A stretch of DNA of 40,853 nucleotides from an uncultured Campylobacter sp. (GTDB lineage: Bacteria; Campylobacterota; Campylobacteria; Campylobacterales; Campylobacteraceae): contig NZ_CALHVN010000060.1 in the NCBI RefSeq assembly GCF_938039245.1, positions 1-40,853 of the forward strand, read 5' to 3'. Below, piece after piece: positions 8,510-18,091 of this stretch (positions within the stretch are counted from its first letter, which is position 1; each line of letters opens with the position of its first letter). The notes beneath the pieces are model-generated. The model did not search any database. It saw nothing but the letters and a program-made list of their open reading frames with translations, and had not been told where the DNA came from. The translations under genes were made by a program, and so were the position numbers.

Positions 8510-9466
8510 TTGCGTCTAAAATACTTTTATATAATAGTTTTTCTAATCTGGCTTTGCATATTTATCGCCTTGCTACCCGCACATAAAATTTCAGCGATCT
8601 TAGAAGCGATTGATTTTAGCGATAAAAACCTGACGCAAAGAGAGATCGTAGAGTTAAATTTAAAAGATTACCTAAAAAAACTTCACTACTTAGATAATTA
8701 TCCGCGAACAGATTTCGGCAAGATGGCTGATATTCACTTAGACGAAAACGGCTATGAGAGAGTACGATTTTCATGGTGTAACGGCGATAAATATCCCGAT
8801 GATAGATGCGAATTTTGGAAGCTGGATAAAAGACTAAATTTTGATTATCTAATGAATCTGGGCTCTAAAATTTGCAAAGACGGCGAACCTATACAAAACG
8901 CCGAAGAGATTGTAGAAAACGACGAGGTTTTAAAGCTACGGCTCTTTTATCCTTGGGAGCAAGAGCATTTGATTGACGAAGATGGAAATTTTATAGAGAA
9001 TTTTATATATATGAGGTTTGGGGATGGCGCTTTCCACTCATTCGACCTATTTACTGATTTTGTATTTATAAGTAAAAATGACATACAATTACCAATTATG
9101 CACGAAACAAAAACTAAAAAATTTGACATAATTACTCCAAAAAACAGATGTTATAGAAGGCTTTTAAACTCTATATTTAGGGATGTAGTTTATCAACAAA
9201 AAAAGAGCATATACCCGTTTTGCTATAACTATAAAAAAATAATTGATGAAAATACGGATTGCAATAGAGAATATATATTTTCTTTCATTTCAATATACGA
9301 CAAGGGAAACAATCTCGATTATAAAACGATATTTTATAATAAAAATTTATACGATGATAAACATGAGACGGACATACTTTTCAATCAATACCAAAATTTA
9401 AAAAATCAAAAGAATAAGATAAATTTTAACTCGCAAGGAGAAGATAATGGAACCCAAAGCAAATGA
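8510..9466 (+). CDS. Hypothetical membrane-anchored protein
   Basis: A 318-residue protein that I do not recognise. A single N-terminal hydrophobic segment (YFYIIVFLIWLCIFIALLP, residues 5-23) suggests a signal anchor with the rest outside the cytoplasm. The body is rich in charged and aromatic residues, has several Cys, and shows no motif I can name. Start is TTG, chosen because ggagc lies just upstream and no in-frame ATG precedes the hydrophobic segment. Codon use is more AT-rich than the formate genes next door. It overlaps the next gene by 20 bases and sits directly after an IS1595 remnant, so it is accessory in look. Confidence 0.6.
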   Translation: MRLKYFYIIVFLIWLCIFIALLPAHKISAILEAIDFSDKNLTQREIVELNLKDYLKKLHYLDNYPRTDFGKMADIHLDENGYERVRFSWCNGDKYPDDRCEFWKLDKRLNFDYLMNLGSKICKDGEPIQNAEEIVENDEVLKLRLFYPWEQEHLIDEDGNFIENFIYMRFGDGAFHSFDLFTDFVFISKNDIQLPIMHETKTKKFDIITPKNRCYRRLLNSIFRDVVYQQKKSIYPFCYNYKKIIDENTDCNREYIFSFISIYDKGNNLDYKTIFYNKNLYDDKHETDILFNQYQNLKNQKNKINFNSQGEDNGTQSK

Positions 9467-9728
9467 TTTGTCTAAGGAAAGCGGCATAGAAATAATTAAT
9501 TTAAACGGCGACTATCCGCTAGAAGTATTAAGTTATTATATATGGGGGCGAAATAAAAGACCCGAAGGCGATAAAATAGTTAATGAGTATTACGCCAATA
9601 GAAAATATGGCGATAAAAATATAAATTTAAATTTTTCCAAACAGCAACATTTAGAAAATTTTTTTGGTACCGATAGATTGTTTAAAAACGGGCATCTAAA
9701 TCCTCACGCCGATAGACTATCAAAATAA
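9447..9728 (+). CDS. Hypothetical small protein, overlapping partner of 8510-9466
   Basis: A 93-residue soluble, polar protein with no recognised domain. A strong site (aaggag, 7 bases before ATG) lies inside the end of the upstream gene, so the two are translationally coupled. The C-terminal part has a conserved-looking HLENFFGTDRLFKNGHLN segment and no hydrophobic stretch. A membrane-anchored protein coupled to a small soluble one could be an effector/immunity or a toxin-like pair, but nothing in the sequence proves it. Confidence 0.55.
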   Translation: MEPKANDLSKESGIEIINLNGDYPLEVLSYYIWGRNKRPEGDKIVNEYYANRKYGDKNINLNFSKQQHLENFFGTDRLFKNGHLNPHADRLSK

Positions 9729-9783
9729 CCAATATGTGATTTTACTTTCAAAATACGATTTTAAAGACAAATTTTGCCAAAAG

Positions 9784-9810
9784 AGTAATATGCTAAATTT
9801 GCATATTACT
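9784..9810. promoter_or_regulatory. Inverted-repeat operator upstream of fdhF (ATATGC-N7-GCATAT)
   Basis: Perfect 10-bp arms agtaatatgc (9784-9793) and gcatattact (9801-9810) with a 7-base spacer. It lies about 60 bases before the fdhF -10 box. Same pattern as sites at 16866, 16917, 18820 and 23270. Confidence 0.7.
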
Positions 9811-9866
9811 TAAATAATTCTTAAAAAAATATACTAATTTTAAAACTAAATTTATATTTGCCGTTG

Positions 9867-9872
9867 TATAAT
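9867..9872 (+). promoter_or_regulatory. -10 promoter box for fdhF
   Basis: TATAAT within TTGTATAATAATC, 38 bases before the fdhF start and 57 bases after the inverted-repeat operator. A strong aaaggag ribosome site follows. Confidence 0.55.
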
Positions 9873-9909
9873 AATCTCATAAATTTCAGTAATACAGAAA
9901 GGAGCAAAA

Positions 9910-12153
9910 ATGGAAGAGATCGTAAAGACCACCTGTCCATATTGCGGTACGGGCTGCGGCATCGATCTTATCGTGCGAAACGGTAGAATCGTAGATGCCA
10001 AACCTAGCAAAGACCACCACGTAAACGACGGCGAGCTTTGCTTAAAAGGAATGTTCGGATGGGAGTTCGTAAACTCTCCTAAACGATTAAGCCGACCGAT
10101 GATGAGAAAGCTAAACGGCGTCTACGACAAGCACGGCGAGCTTGAAGAAGTGAGTTTTGAGGAGGTTTATGATTTCCTCGCGGATAAATTTAAATCCACC
10201 GTCGCAAAATACGGTCCAAGCTCAATCATGGGCTTTAGCTCTGCGCGCTCAAATAACGAAGATAACTACGTTTTCCAGAAATTTTTCCGCGCCCAGGGCA
10301 GTAACAACGTCGATCACTGCGCCCGTCTTTGACACGCTCCTACAGTGGCAGGTCTTGCCAGCACGCTAGGAAACGGAACGATGACTAATGATTTGGTTGA
10401 ATTTGCGACCGATACGGACGTATTTTTACTCATCGGCACCAACACGAGCGAGTGCCACCCGATCATCGCTATGCAGATGCAGCGCGGACTTCAGCGCGGC
10501 GCCAAGATGATCGTCGTAGATCCAAAGCGTACCGATATGGCCAAAAAAGCCGATATTTTCTTGCAAATCCCGATCGGAGCGAATATCAAAACGCTAAATA
10601 CGATGATGCACGTAATCATCGCCGAAAATTTGCAAGATAGCGAATTTATCGAGAAGTACTCCGAGGGATTTGAATATCTAAAAGAAGCGGTTAAGGACTT
10701 TACGCCTGAGCGTTTCGAGCGCGAAACCGGTATAAAAAAAGAGCTCATCATAGAAGCAGCTAGGATGTATGCTAAAGCAGGCGCGGCAGCGATTTGCTAC
10801 ACGATGGGTATCACGCAGTTTAGCGACGGCACGTCAAACGTCTTTTCTCTATCAAATTTAGCCGTTTTAACGGGAAATTTAGGCAAAAAGGGCGCGGGCG
10901 TAAATCCTCTGCGCGGTCAAAACAACGTCCAAGGCGCATGCGACATGGGCGCGCTGCCTAACGTAATCCCGGCAGGCGCGGTAAACAGCCCTTACGCGCA
11001 GGAGCAAGCGCGCAAAGTATGGCACTTTGAGCTAAATCCGGTTCCTGGCTTTAAGCTAACGCAAGCACCCGATAAAATGGATAGCGGCGAGCTAAAAGTC
11101 CTCTACGTCTACGGCGAAAACCCCGTAATGAGCGATCCTTGGACCGAGCACTTCGTCCACGCCGTACACCACCTAGACTGCTTTATCGTGCAGGATCTTT
11201 TCTTTACCGAGAGCGCGCACAAGGCCGACGTGGTGCTACCTGCCGCAGGTTGGGGCGAAAAGGACGGAACGTTTATCAACACCTCTCGCCGCGTCCAACG
11301 TACGCGCAAGGCTAGCGAACCCGTTAGCGGCGTGGAGCCTGATTGGAAGGTCGTTTGCAACATCGCAAACCGCATGGGACTAGAGGGGTTTGATTTTGCG
11401 AGCCCTGAGCAAATTTGGAACGAGCTAAGAGAGCTTATGCCTAAATTTTTCGGCGGTATCAGCTACTATAGACTAAGCAAGCTAGGCGGTATCAGCTGGC
11501 CGTGCCCAGACGAGGAGCATCCGGGTACGCCGGTGCTTTACGCAGATCACAAGTCCATGCTGCCTGGCGGCAAATTCCGCTTCGCGCCGGTGCTTTACGT
11601 AGACGATAAAGAGGAGCGCGCAAAGGCCGAGGCCGAATTTAGAGCCAAGATGAATATCCCGGACGGTTACCCAGTCGGTAGCGGCGCGCTTAGCGAGGTG
11701 CCAGACGAGGTATATCCGTGCCTATTTACGACCGGACGCAAGGTCTATCACTACCACACCGGCACGATGACGAGAGAGTGTCCGGCCCTTGAATACGGTG
11801 CGGGTATCGAGGGCGCGCTCATCGAGGTGAGTCCCGATATCGCTCGCGAGAGGGAGCTAGAGGAAGGCTGCTACGCGCTCGTACAAAACAAACGCGGTCA
11901 GATCGCGGCAAAACTGCGCGTAAATCCGGATCTAAAAGAAGGCACGATATTTACGACCTTCCACTACAGCGAGGCCGACGGCAACGAGCTAGCCAACGCG
12001 GGCGATCCCGATCCGCTCTCGGGCATCACGCCGCTAAAGATGACGATAGCAAACATCAGGCGTCTAAGCGAAGAGGAATTTATCAAATTTAGAGAGCAAA
12101 ACGAGATGTCGATGCACTCGGCAAATCCGTATTTATCGCCTGTTAGAGCGTAA
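9910..12153 (+). CDS. fdhF: Formate dehydrogenase, FdhF type, selenocysteine-containing
   Basis: A 747-residue molybdo/tungsto-bis-MGD enzyme read through an in-frame UGA at codon 141 (10330-10332), the same place as Sec140 of E. coli FDH-H. Context DHCARL-U-HAPTVAGL is diagnostic. The N-terminal 4Fe-4S motif is CPYCGTGC with a later Cys in GELCLKG. No Tat signal is present, so the enzyme is cytosolic. The C-terminal molydopterin dinucleotide-binding part (FTTGRKVYHYHTGTMTRE) is intact. It oxidises formate (or reduces CO2); the electron partner is not encoded next to it. Without UGA recoding the gene would be split into 140- and 602-residue frames. Own promoter, operator and terminator. Confidence 0.95.
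10330..10360 (+). promoter_or_regulatory. SECIS element of fdhF
   Basis: UGA at 10330 followed at the usual distance by a hairpin with stem tggca (10346-10350) / tgcca (10356-10360) and apical loop GGTCT. The AGGTCT apex is the same as that of E. coli fdhF, which binds SelB. Confidence 0.85.
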
Positions 12154-12158
12154 ATTTA

Positions 12159-12179
12159 GGGCGGGAGACCGCCCTTTTT
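12159..12179 (+). terminator. Rho-independent terminator of fdhF
   Basis: Stem gggcgg (12159-12164) and ccgccc (12169-12174), tetraloop gaga, then TTTTT; 5 bases after the fdhF stop. Confidence 0.85.
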
Positions 12180-12319
12180 CTACTTAAATTTATCCATTTT
12201 TATTTTAAATTTACCCGCATTCAGATTTGACGAACTACCGCGTAAAATTTAATTAAGCCAAAGAAGCGTGAGTCAAATTTGGCGCAGCCTAACCGCGTCA
12301 AATTTGATGAGATTACTCG

Positions 12320-12328
12320 CCCCCCCCC
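12320..12328. repeat. Nine-base C homopolymer between fdhF and fdhB
   Basis: A C9 run 27 bases beyond the fdhB stop, in the convergent 200-base gap. It sits within a weak ctcgc/gcgag inverted repeat that might terminate fdhAB transcription. Long C/G runs are slippage-prone in Campylobacter. Confidence 0.7.
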
Positions 12329-12355
12329 GCAATCTCGGCAAGAGCGAGCTAAATT

Positions 12356-12997
12356 TTAAGATTTTATTTTAAGCCTGTCGCCAGCATAGTAGGCGAGCTT
12401 CCAGGTCGGAGTTTGTTTTAGGTCTTTAAAGCCGTAGCCGCGAGCCTTGACTCTGTCGCCGTAGATTTTTTCTATCATAGCCGATTCGCCTACTAGCAGT
12501 GCCTTTGTCGAGCACATCGCCGCACAAACCGGCACTTTGCCTTCGGAAATTCTATCCTGGCCGTACTCTTCGCGCTCGGCTTCGCTATTCGTCGGTAGCG
12601 GACCGCCTGCGCACATCGTGCACTTATCCATCGAGCCTTTGGCGCCAAACACTCCCTCGCGCGGGAACTGAGGCGCGCCGAATGGACACGCGTACAGGCA
12701 GTATCCGCAGCCGATGCAGATATCTTTGTCGTGTAGCACGACGCCGTCGGCTCTGATGTAAAAACAATCAACCGGGCAAACCAGCGAGCACGGCGCGTCC
12801 TCGCAGTGCATGCAGGCTATCGAGGTTGATATTTCCTTACCGGGCACGCCTTCGTTTAGCGTGATGACGCGGCGGCGGCGGATGCCAAGAGGTAGCTCGT
12901 GAGCCTCGTCGCAAGCTACCGCACAGCCATTACAGTCGATACATCTATCGTCGTCGCAGTAAAATTTAAGTCTATTATTATCGTTAAATTCGCTCAT
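12356..12997 (-). CDS. fdhB: Formate dehydrogenase iron-sulfur subunit
   Basis: A 213-residue ferredoxin-type electron-transfer subunit that carries electrons from FdhA. Four Cys groups are visible, enough for four 4Fe-4S clusters: CIDCNGCAVAC near residue 18, CMHCEDAPCSLVC near 62, CIGCGYCLYAC near 95, and CTMC plus CAAMC near 127-160. No C-terminal membrane helix is present, matching the Campylobacter form. The start lies one base past the fdhA stop, so the two are tightly coupled. No fdhC-like cytochrome b gene follows: the next 200 bases are non-coding and end at the convergent fdhF. Confidence 0.95.
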   Translation of the reverse strand: MSEFNDNNRLKFYCDDDRCIDCNGCAVACDEAHELPLGIRRRRVITLNEGVPGKEISTSIACMHCEDAPCSLVCPVDCFYIRADGVVLHDKDICIGCGYCLYACPFGAPQFPREGVFGAKGSMDKCTMCAGGPLPTNSEAEREEYGQDRISEGKVPVCAAMCSTKALLVGESAMIEKIYGDRVKARGYGFKDLKQTPTWKLAYYAGDRLKIKS

Positions 12998-12998
12998 T

Positions 12999-15833
12999 TT
13001 ACGCCTTTTCTATGCGGCATAGACCGCTTTTGGTTTCAGGAATTTGAGTGACTATATCGTAGCCGTAGTTAGCGACGGTATTTGCGCTCTCGCCTACCGC
13101 ATAAGGCTTGGTGCCGTCAGGGAAATTACCCGTCATATCGACGCCTTGCATGTATCCAGCCCAGTGAAACGGCAAGAATATAGTATCTGGTTTAACCGAT
13201 GGTACGACTCTAGCTCGTACTTTGATTTTCGTGCCTTCAGGCGAATGAATCCATACGAAATCCCAGTTTTTAATGCCGTGTTTAGCCGCAAGCTCAGGGT
13301 GGATATCCGCAAACATCTCAGGCGTGATACGCGATAGATACATACTAGCGCGCGTCTCCATGCCCGCGCCGCTAAAGTTTACAAGGCGTCCCGTAGTCAA
13401 ATTTATCGGGAATTCTTTCGAGAAGTCCTTACTTAGCTGCAAGCTCTTGTATTTCGTAAATACGCGGTAGTGATTCGGCTTATCCTCAAAGCTCGGATAC
13501 TTCTGCGCAAGGTCTTGGCGAGGAGTATGTAGCGGCTCTCTGTGCTGCGGTATCTGATCGACGAAGGTCCAAACTACCGCTCTGGCTCTTGCATTGCCGT
13601 ACGGTGCAATGCCCTTTTCCATACATTTTTCTGCGATTATACCGCTACCGTCCGTGGCCCAAGTAGCGCCCATTTTTTCGCGCTCTTCATCAGTTAGCGT
13701 GATGCCTAGTATCTTTTCGATGTTATCTTTTTTGATCTCCGGATATCCGCCGCTTTGCGCTCCGCCTACAGGCGCGCTACCGTCGGCGGCTAGCTGATTT
13801 ACGCCGTTATGCTCTAGGCCGAAGCGGTTTCTAAAGCCCATGCCGCCTTGCATTACCGGTCTATTTATATCGTATAAATTTGGACTGCCAGGGTGTTTTT
13901 CCGTCCAGCAAGGCCACGGCAAGCCGTAGTATTCGCCCTCTACCTCGGTGCCCTCTTTGCCCATTAGCGTTTTTTCGTCAAATTTACCCCAGTTAGCCTG
14001 ATGGCGTTTTAGACGCTCCGGCGTCCAGCCGGTTAGACCGATGCTTTTTACGATGCTAGCGATCTCGCGAGTAGCAGCTTCCGGCCATTCGATCTTGCCC
14101 TCGGAGTCTCTGATCGTACGCGTTAGCTCGTCGTAGTAGCCTAGTCTTTTGGCAAGCTCAAATAAAATTTCTTGATCGGGCATACTCTCAAACAAAGGCT
14201 CTACGACCTGGCTTCTCCACTGACCGCTGCGGTTTGTGGCTACGACCGTACCGCTAGTTTCAAACTGCGTCGCTGCAGGCAGTAGATAGACGCCGTCTTT
14301 TTTATTTGTTATAACGCCGGCGTCATTTACGAAAGGATCGAGCAGCACCAAAAGCTCAAGGCCGTCAAGGCCCTCTTGCACTTTTACTTGTTGCGCTGTT
14401 GAAGTTATACCGTTACCGATGACGATTAGTGCTTTTAGGCTATCGCCTGCGTTTTCAACCGGGTCATTGCCGTTTTTGCCGTCAAGTACGCCCGCCCACC
14501 AGCGAGCTAGGGTAAATCCCGGTTTAAACATCCATTCAGGTTTTATAAAGTTACCTTGCAACCACTCGTAGTCTACTTTCCACATCTTAGCGAAGTATTT
14601 CCACGTGGCTTCGTTTTTAGCGTAGTATCCGGGCAAGCTATCTGGCGCGTTTGCCATATCGCTAGCGCCTTGGACGTTGTCGTGACCGCGCAGGATGTTG
14701 CAGCCACCACCACTTACGCCCATGTTGCCAAGCACTAGTTGCAAGATCGGAGCGATACGAGTGTTTGAGCTGCCTATGGTGTGCTGAGTTAGACCCATCG
14801 CCCAAACAACCGATCCAGGGCGGTTTTTAGCGTAAATTTCGGTTATCTCTTTTAGCGTCGCAGCCGGTACGCCGGTCACGTCCTCGACCACTTCAGGCGT
14901 CCATTTTGCGGCCTCTTTGCGGATCTCGTCGATGCCGTACGTGCGATCATCTATAAATTTCTTATCTTCCCAGCCGTTTTCAAAGATGAGATTCATCATG
15001 CCATACATGAAAGGTATGTCCGTGCCCGGGCGAATTTGAGCGAAATAATCAGCCTTTGCAGCAGTTCTCGTGTATCTTGGATCGACAACGATCAGCTTTG
15101 CGCCGTTATTTTCCTTCGCTTTTAGAAAATGCCTAAATCCTACCGGGTGGTTTACCGCCGGATTTGCGCCGATTATAAAGATAGACTTCGCGTTTTGGAT
15201 ATCTCCAAGGTGATTAGTCATAGCTCCATAACCCCACGTATTCGCCACACCGGCGACTGTTGCGCTATGTCAAATTCTAGCTTGGTGATCTAGGTTGTTC
15301 GTCCCAAACATCGCGGAAAATTTGCTGATGTAGTAGCTTTGCTCGTTGCTATCTTTTGCAGAGCCTAGAAACATCACTTGTTCAGGGTTTTTCTCGCGAT
15401 ATGCTTTTAGCTTGGCGCCGATCTCGTCAAGCGCGTCTTTATAGCTGATGCGTTTCCATTTGCCGTCTACTTTTTTCATCGGGTATTTTACGCGGCAGTG
15501 AGAGCGCACCATATCGATGACGTCGCTGCCTTTACAGCAGTGACCGCCCGCGCTTACCGGGTGATCTTGGGCTACCTCTTGGCGCACCCATACGCCGTTT
15601 TCTACCTCGGCTAGCACTCCGCATCCAACGGAGCAAACCGTGCAAATAGTTTTTACGATTTTAGAGTTTGGAAACGGATTTGCCATCTCTTCTTTTGTGG
15701 CGCTTCTAGTTACGCCGCTAGCAGCCAGCCCGCTCATACCGCCCGCTACGCCAGCTAGCGCGGCCATTTTTAAAAACGATCTTCGCCCGACTGCGTTTGA
15801 GTGGGGCATAAGACGTAAATTTGCCTCAGACAT
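12999..15833 (-). CDS. fdhA: Periplasmic formate dehydrogenase catalytic subunit, selenocysteine-containing
   Basis: A 944-residue FDH-N/O-like subunit read through an in-frame UGA at codon 188 (15270-15272). A twin-arginine signal (GRRSFLKMAALAG, residues 16-28) directs folded export to the periplasm. The 4Fe-4S motif is C64-x2-C67-x3-C71 with Cys near 99. Sec context is DHQARI-U-HSATVAGV. The C-terminus has the cofactor-binding fold (PINLTTGRLVNFSGAGMETR). It oxidises formate as an electron donor for respiration, passing electrons to FdhB. Without Sec it would be read as 187- and 749-residue fragments. It is third in a torD-like/Tat-protein/fdhA/fdhB operon, as in C. jejuni. Confidence 0.96.
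15243..15272 (-). promoter_or_regulatory. SECIS element of fdhA
   Basis: On the minus strand the UGA (15272-15270) is followed by a hairpin with stem cgcc/ggcg and apical loop GGTGT (15243-15255). Position and loop type match bacterial SECIS elements, though the apex differs from the GGTCT of fdhF. Confidence 0.75.
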
Positions 15834-15856
15834 ATTTATCCTTTCTTAAATTTTTA

Positions 15857-16033
15857 TTATTTCGCTTGTTCGTAGTATAGATCCCAGTTTTTGCTTCTTT
15901 TGTAAAGCACTTCGGTCTTTTTGCTTTTACCGTATTTTAGGTTTGACGCCGCTGCCGTCGCTACTCCGGCCGTAGCCGCTACTGCGCCGACTAGCCCCAC
16001 CTTTTTTAAAAATTCTCGCCTATTTTTTTGCAT
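15857..16033 (-). CDS. Small twin-arginine protein of the fdh operon
   Basis: A 58-residue protein. It begins MQKNRREFLKKVGLVGA, a clear Tat motif (RREFLKK) and hydrophobic h-region, followed by an Ala-rich stretch and a charged C-terminus ending KNWDLYYEQAK. The start overlaps the end of the torD-like gene by 14 bases, and fdhA begins 23 bases after its stop. C. jejuni has an equivalent small Tat protein (Cj1513c position) between the chaperone and fdhA. Probably a structural or maturation accessory co-exported with FdhA; its exact role is not known to me. Confidence 0.88.
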   Translation of the reverse strand: MQKNRREFLKKVGLVGAVAATAGVATAAASNLKYGKSKKTEVLYKRSKNWDLYYEQAK

Positions 16034-16745
16034 TTTCTTCCTCCATAGCTTTTAGCTTTCTCACTCGGTTTTTTTGTCTTCTTATGGCTTCGGATCTTGA
16101 AACTCCGTTCAAAGTCTTTTTGTTTTCGCCTTGATTTATAGGGCGCGGCGCACTTAAAACTACGCGCTCAAACTCTATAAATCCTTGCAAAAGCACTGCG
16201 ACGTCTTTGTAAATTTCGCTGCTTTCGTGGTTAAAAAGACTCTCTATAAACTCGTCGATGTTTGGATTTATGACCTCTTTAAAAAGCTGCTCCTCAAGCT
16301 CGCCGTATAGCTCCTGCTCGCTCTCGCGCGCGATAAATTCGCTCATTAGCGCAAACACGAAGCCCACGTTGTCTTCGCTTTCTTTAAATTTAGCCTCGTC
16401 GCGCCTAAGGTCGGTGCAGGCTAAAATTTTACGCACTTTCGCGCAGGCATGCCCGACCTCGTAGCCCTCGTCGTAGTACGATAGCGAGTTTCTAAGCGGA
16501 CTTGGCGGAGCGTGGAAAATTTCATCGAATTCATCCACTAAATTTTGCGGATTTTTTTCGTCGAATTTTGCCTGAATGCGCATTGTCGCGGCGGCCGATT
16601 CTTCGTTTAGAGCGTGCGCCGAGGCAAGGCCTAGCATCGCGTTTGCGCCGCTAAATCTATCATCGCCTTGGCTAAAAACGAAAAAACGCGAAAATAGCGA
16701 GTAGTAAAGCCCGCGTCCCGCCGCAAATTCGCCCTTACTAGTCAT
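16020..16745 (-). CDS. TorD/DmsD-like chaperone for formate dehydrogenase
   Basis: A 241-residue all-helical protein of the TorD family, cytosolic chaperones that bind Tat signal peptides and keep molybdoenzymes unexported until the cofactor is in. Visible features are the N-terminal YYSLFSRFF, DEFDEIFHAPP near residue 70 (the family's YxxLFxxP-type motif), SYYDEGYEVG, and a long C-terminal basic tail (SEAIRRQKNRVRKLKA). It is first in the fdh operon, at the position of Cj1514c in C. jejuni, so its client should be FdhA. The end overlaps the start of the small Tat gene. Confidence 0.88.
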   Translation of the reverse strand: MTSKGEFAAGRGLYYSLFSRFFVFSQGDDRFSGANAMLGLASAHALNEESAAATMRIQAKFDEKNPQNLVDEFDEIFHAPPSPLRNSLSYYDEGYEVGHACAKVRKILACTDLRRDEAKFKESEDNVGFVFALMSEFIARESEQELYGELEEQLFKEVINPNIDEFIESLFNHESSEIYKDVAVLLQGFIEFERVVLSAPRPINQGENKKTLNGVSRSEAIRRQKNRVRKLKAMEEENAKK

Positions 16746-16865
16746 CGCCTTCCTTTATCATTTTATCTATTTTTTGAGATTTTTTTCGATTGTGAAACTA
16801 TACTACTTTTTGGCTTATTTCTTATACTTAAAAAAAATTAAATCAAAAAAATTAATATACGCTTA

Positions 16866-16935
16866 AATATGCCTTAGTTGCATATTGCTTGTAGCGAATT
16901 TTAGGGGATAAAAGAAATATGAAATTTGCGCATAT
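16866..16935. promoter_or_regulatory. Two tandem operators at the fdh operon promoter
   Basis: Site 1: aatatgc (16866-16872), 7-base spacer, gcatatt (16880-16886). Site 2: atatga (16917-16922), 7-base spacer, gcatat (16930-16935), one base off the perfect repeat. Both lie in the 299-base gap upstream of the torD-like gene. Same pattern as at fdhF, tupA and fdhD. The rest of the gap is AT-rich and should hold the operon promoter. Confidence 0.6.
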
Positions 16936-17044
16936 ATCTTGCATTTACGCTTCATTTTGATATTTACTTTTAACTAGGCTATTTTAACGGGCATTAAATG
17001 AGCCTAAATTTAAAACCGGGAGCGAAATTTGCAAAATTTGAGGC

Positions 17045-17998
17045 TCATTCAAGCCCCAAAAACGCTCCTTCGTCAAATTTAAAATAAATCCTCTCGCCGA
17101 CGTTAAAATTTTGCGAATTAGGCACCAGAGTTTTTATCAAAAAGTCGCCGATTTTGATTTTTACCAAAAGATCTTTGCCAAGATAGAGCGAAACCGAGTG
17201 CAAGATACCATCCAGATAGCCTTCTATCGGCGTTTTGCTTAGCGTTATTTTGCTTGGATTTACGGCGATCTTTACGGCGTTACGTAAATTTTGCGGCAAA
17301 TTTACGCTCGCGTTTTCGTCAAATTTTAAAACTCCGCCCTGCGCGTCGAAAATATTTTTGTACTCGAATTCGCACACGCGACCCTTGTGCAAAAAGACAT
17401 TTTCTTCGGCGACCGCGCTTAGCCATTTGTCGTCGTGGCTAGCGATCACAAAGCCGCAGCCGTATCTTTGCCGCATATAAAGCACCGCTTTGCCAAAAAG
17501 CTTTGAAGTGCCCACGTCCACGCTATTTGTCGGCTCGTCGAGTAGATAAAGCCGCGATCTAAGCGCCAAATTTAACGCAAAGCTAACGCGCTGCGTCTGC
17601 CCCGAGCTAAGCTCAAAGTGGCGCTTGTTTAAAAAGCTCTCGTCAAGCCCGACCAAATTTAACGCCTCGCTCGCCCTTTGCTCAAATTCCGCCAGCACTC
17701 CGCGGCTTTTTAAAACGGCTCTAAAATTTTCCCTCACGGAGCGTTTTAAAAGTGCGGGTTCTGGCAACAAAACGCTAACGTCGCGCAGTAAATTTAGACT
17801 CGGCGCGCTGCTTCCCCACAGCCGCACTTCGCCGCTAGTGGGCTTTTGTAAAAACGACATCACTCGCATCAGCGTGCTTTTGCCGCTGCCGTTGCTGCCC
17901 GTTAGCGCGGTGATTTTACTAACGTCGATATCAAGGTGCGGGATGTTTAAAATCTCGCTCGCGCCGTAGTTTAGGCGTAAATTTCTAACGTTTATCAC
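17045..17998 (-). CDS. tupC: Tungstate ABC transporter ATPase
   Basis: A 317-residue importer ATPase. Walker A GSNGSGKST is at residues 34-42, signature LSSGQ near 130-134 and Walker B LYLLDEPTN near 150-158, all intact. The C-terminal 90 residues form a TOBE/MOP-like domain (SLYLGKDLLVKIKIGDFLIKTLV), common in oxyanion transporters where it can bind the anion and inhibit transport. Downstream of tupB with a 93-base gap, and opposite tupA. Energises tungstate uptake through TupB. Molybdate is the other possible anion. Confidence 0.9.
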   Translation of the reverse strand: MINVRNLRLNYGASEILNIPHLDIDVSKITALTGSNGSGKSTLMRVMSFLQKPTSGEVRLWGSSAPSLNLLRDVSVLLPEPALLKRSVRENFRAVLKSRGVLAEFEQRASEALNLVGLDESFLNKRHFELSSGQTQRVSFALNLALRSRLYLLDEPTNSVDVGTSKLFGKAVLYMRQRYGCGFVIASHDDKWLSAVAEENVFLHKGRVCEFEYKNIFDAQGGVLKFDENASVNLPQNLRNAVKIAVNPSKITLSKTPIEGYLDGILHSVSLYLGKDLLVKIKIGDFLIKTLVPNSQNFNVGERIYFKFDEGAFLGLE

Positions 17999-18091
17999 TT
18001 TGCGCCTTTCTCGTTAAATTTACAAAAAAGCTCAAATTTGACGCGCCTATACCGTATTTTGCGAGTGTAAATTTTCCAAATTTATCAAATT

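Noticed and set aside
10345..12153. fdhF as two genes separated by a stop
   Set aside because: The stop is UGA at the Sec position with a SECIS hairpin, and conserved sequence continues across it without a break.
12999..15248. fdhA beginning at the internal Met near 15248
   Set aside because: The Tat signal, iron-sulfur motif and Sec residue lie upstream in the same frame, across a recoded UGA.
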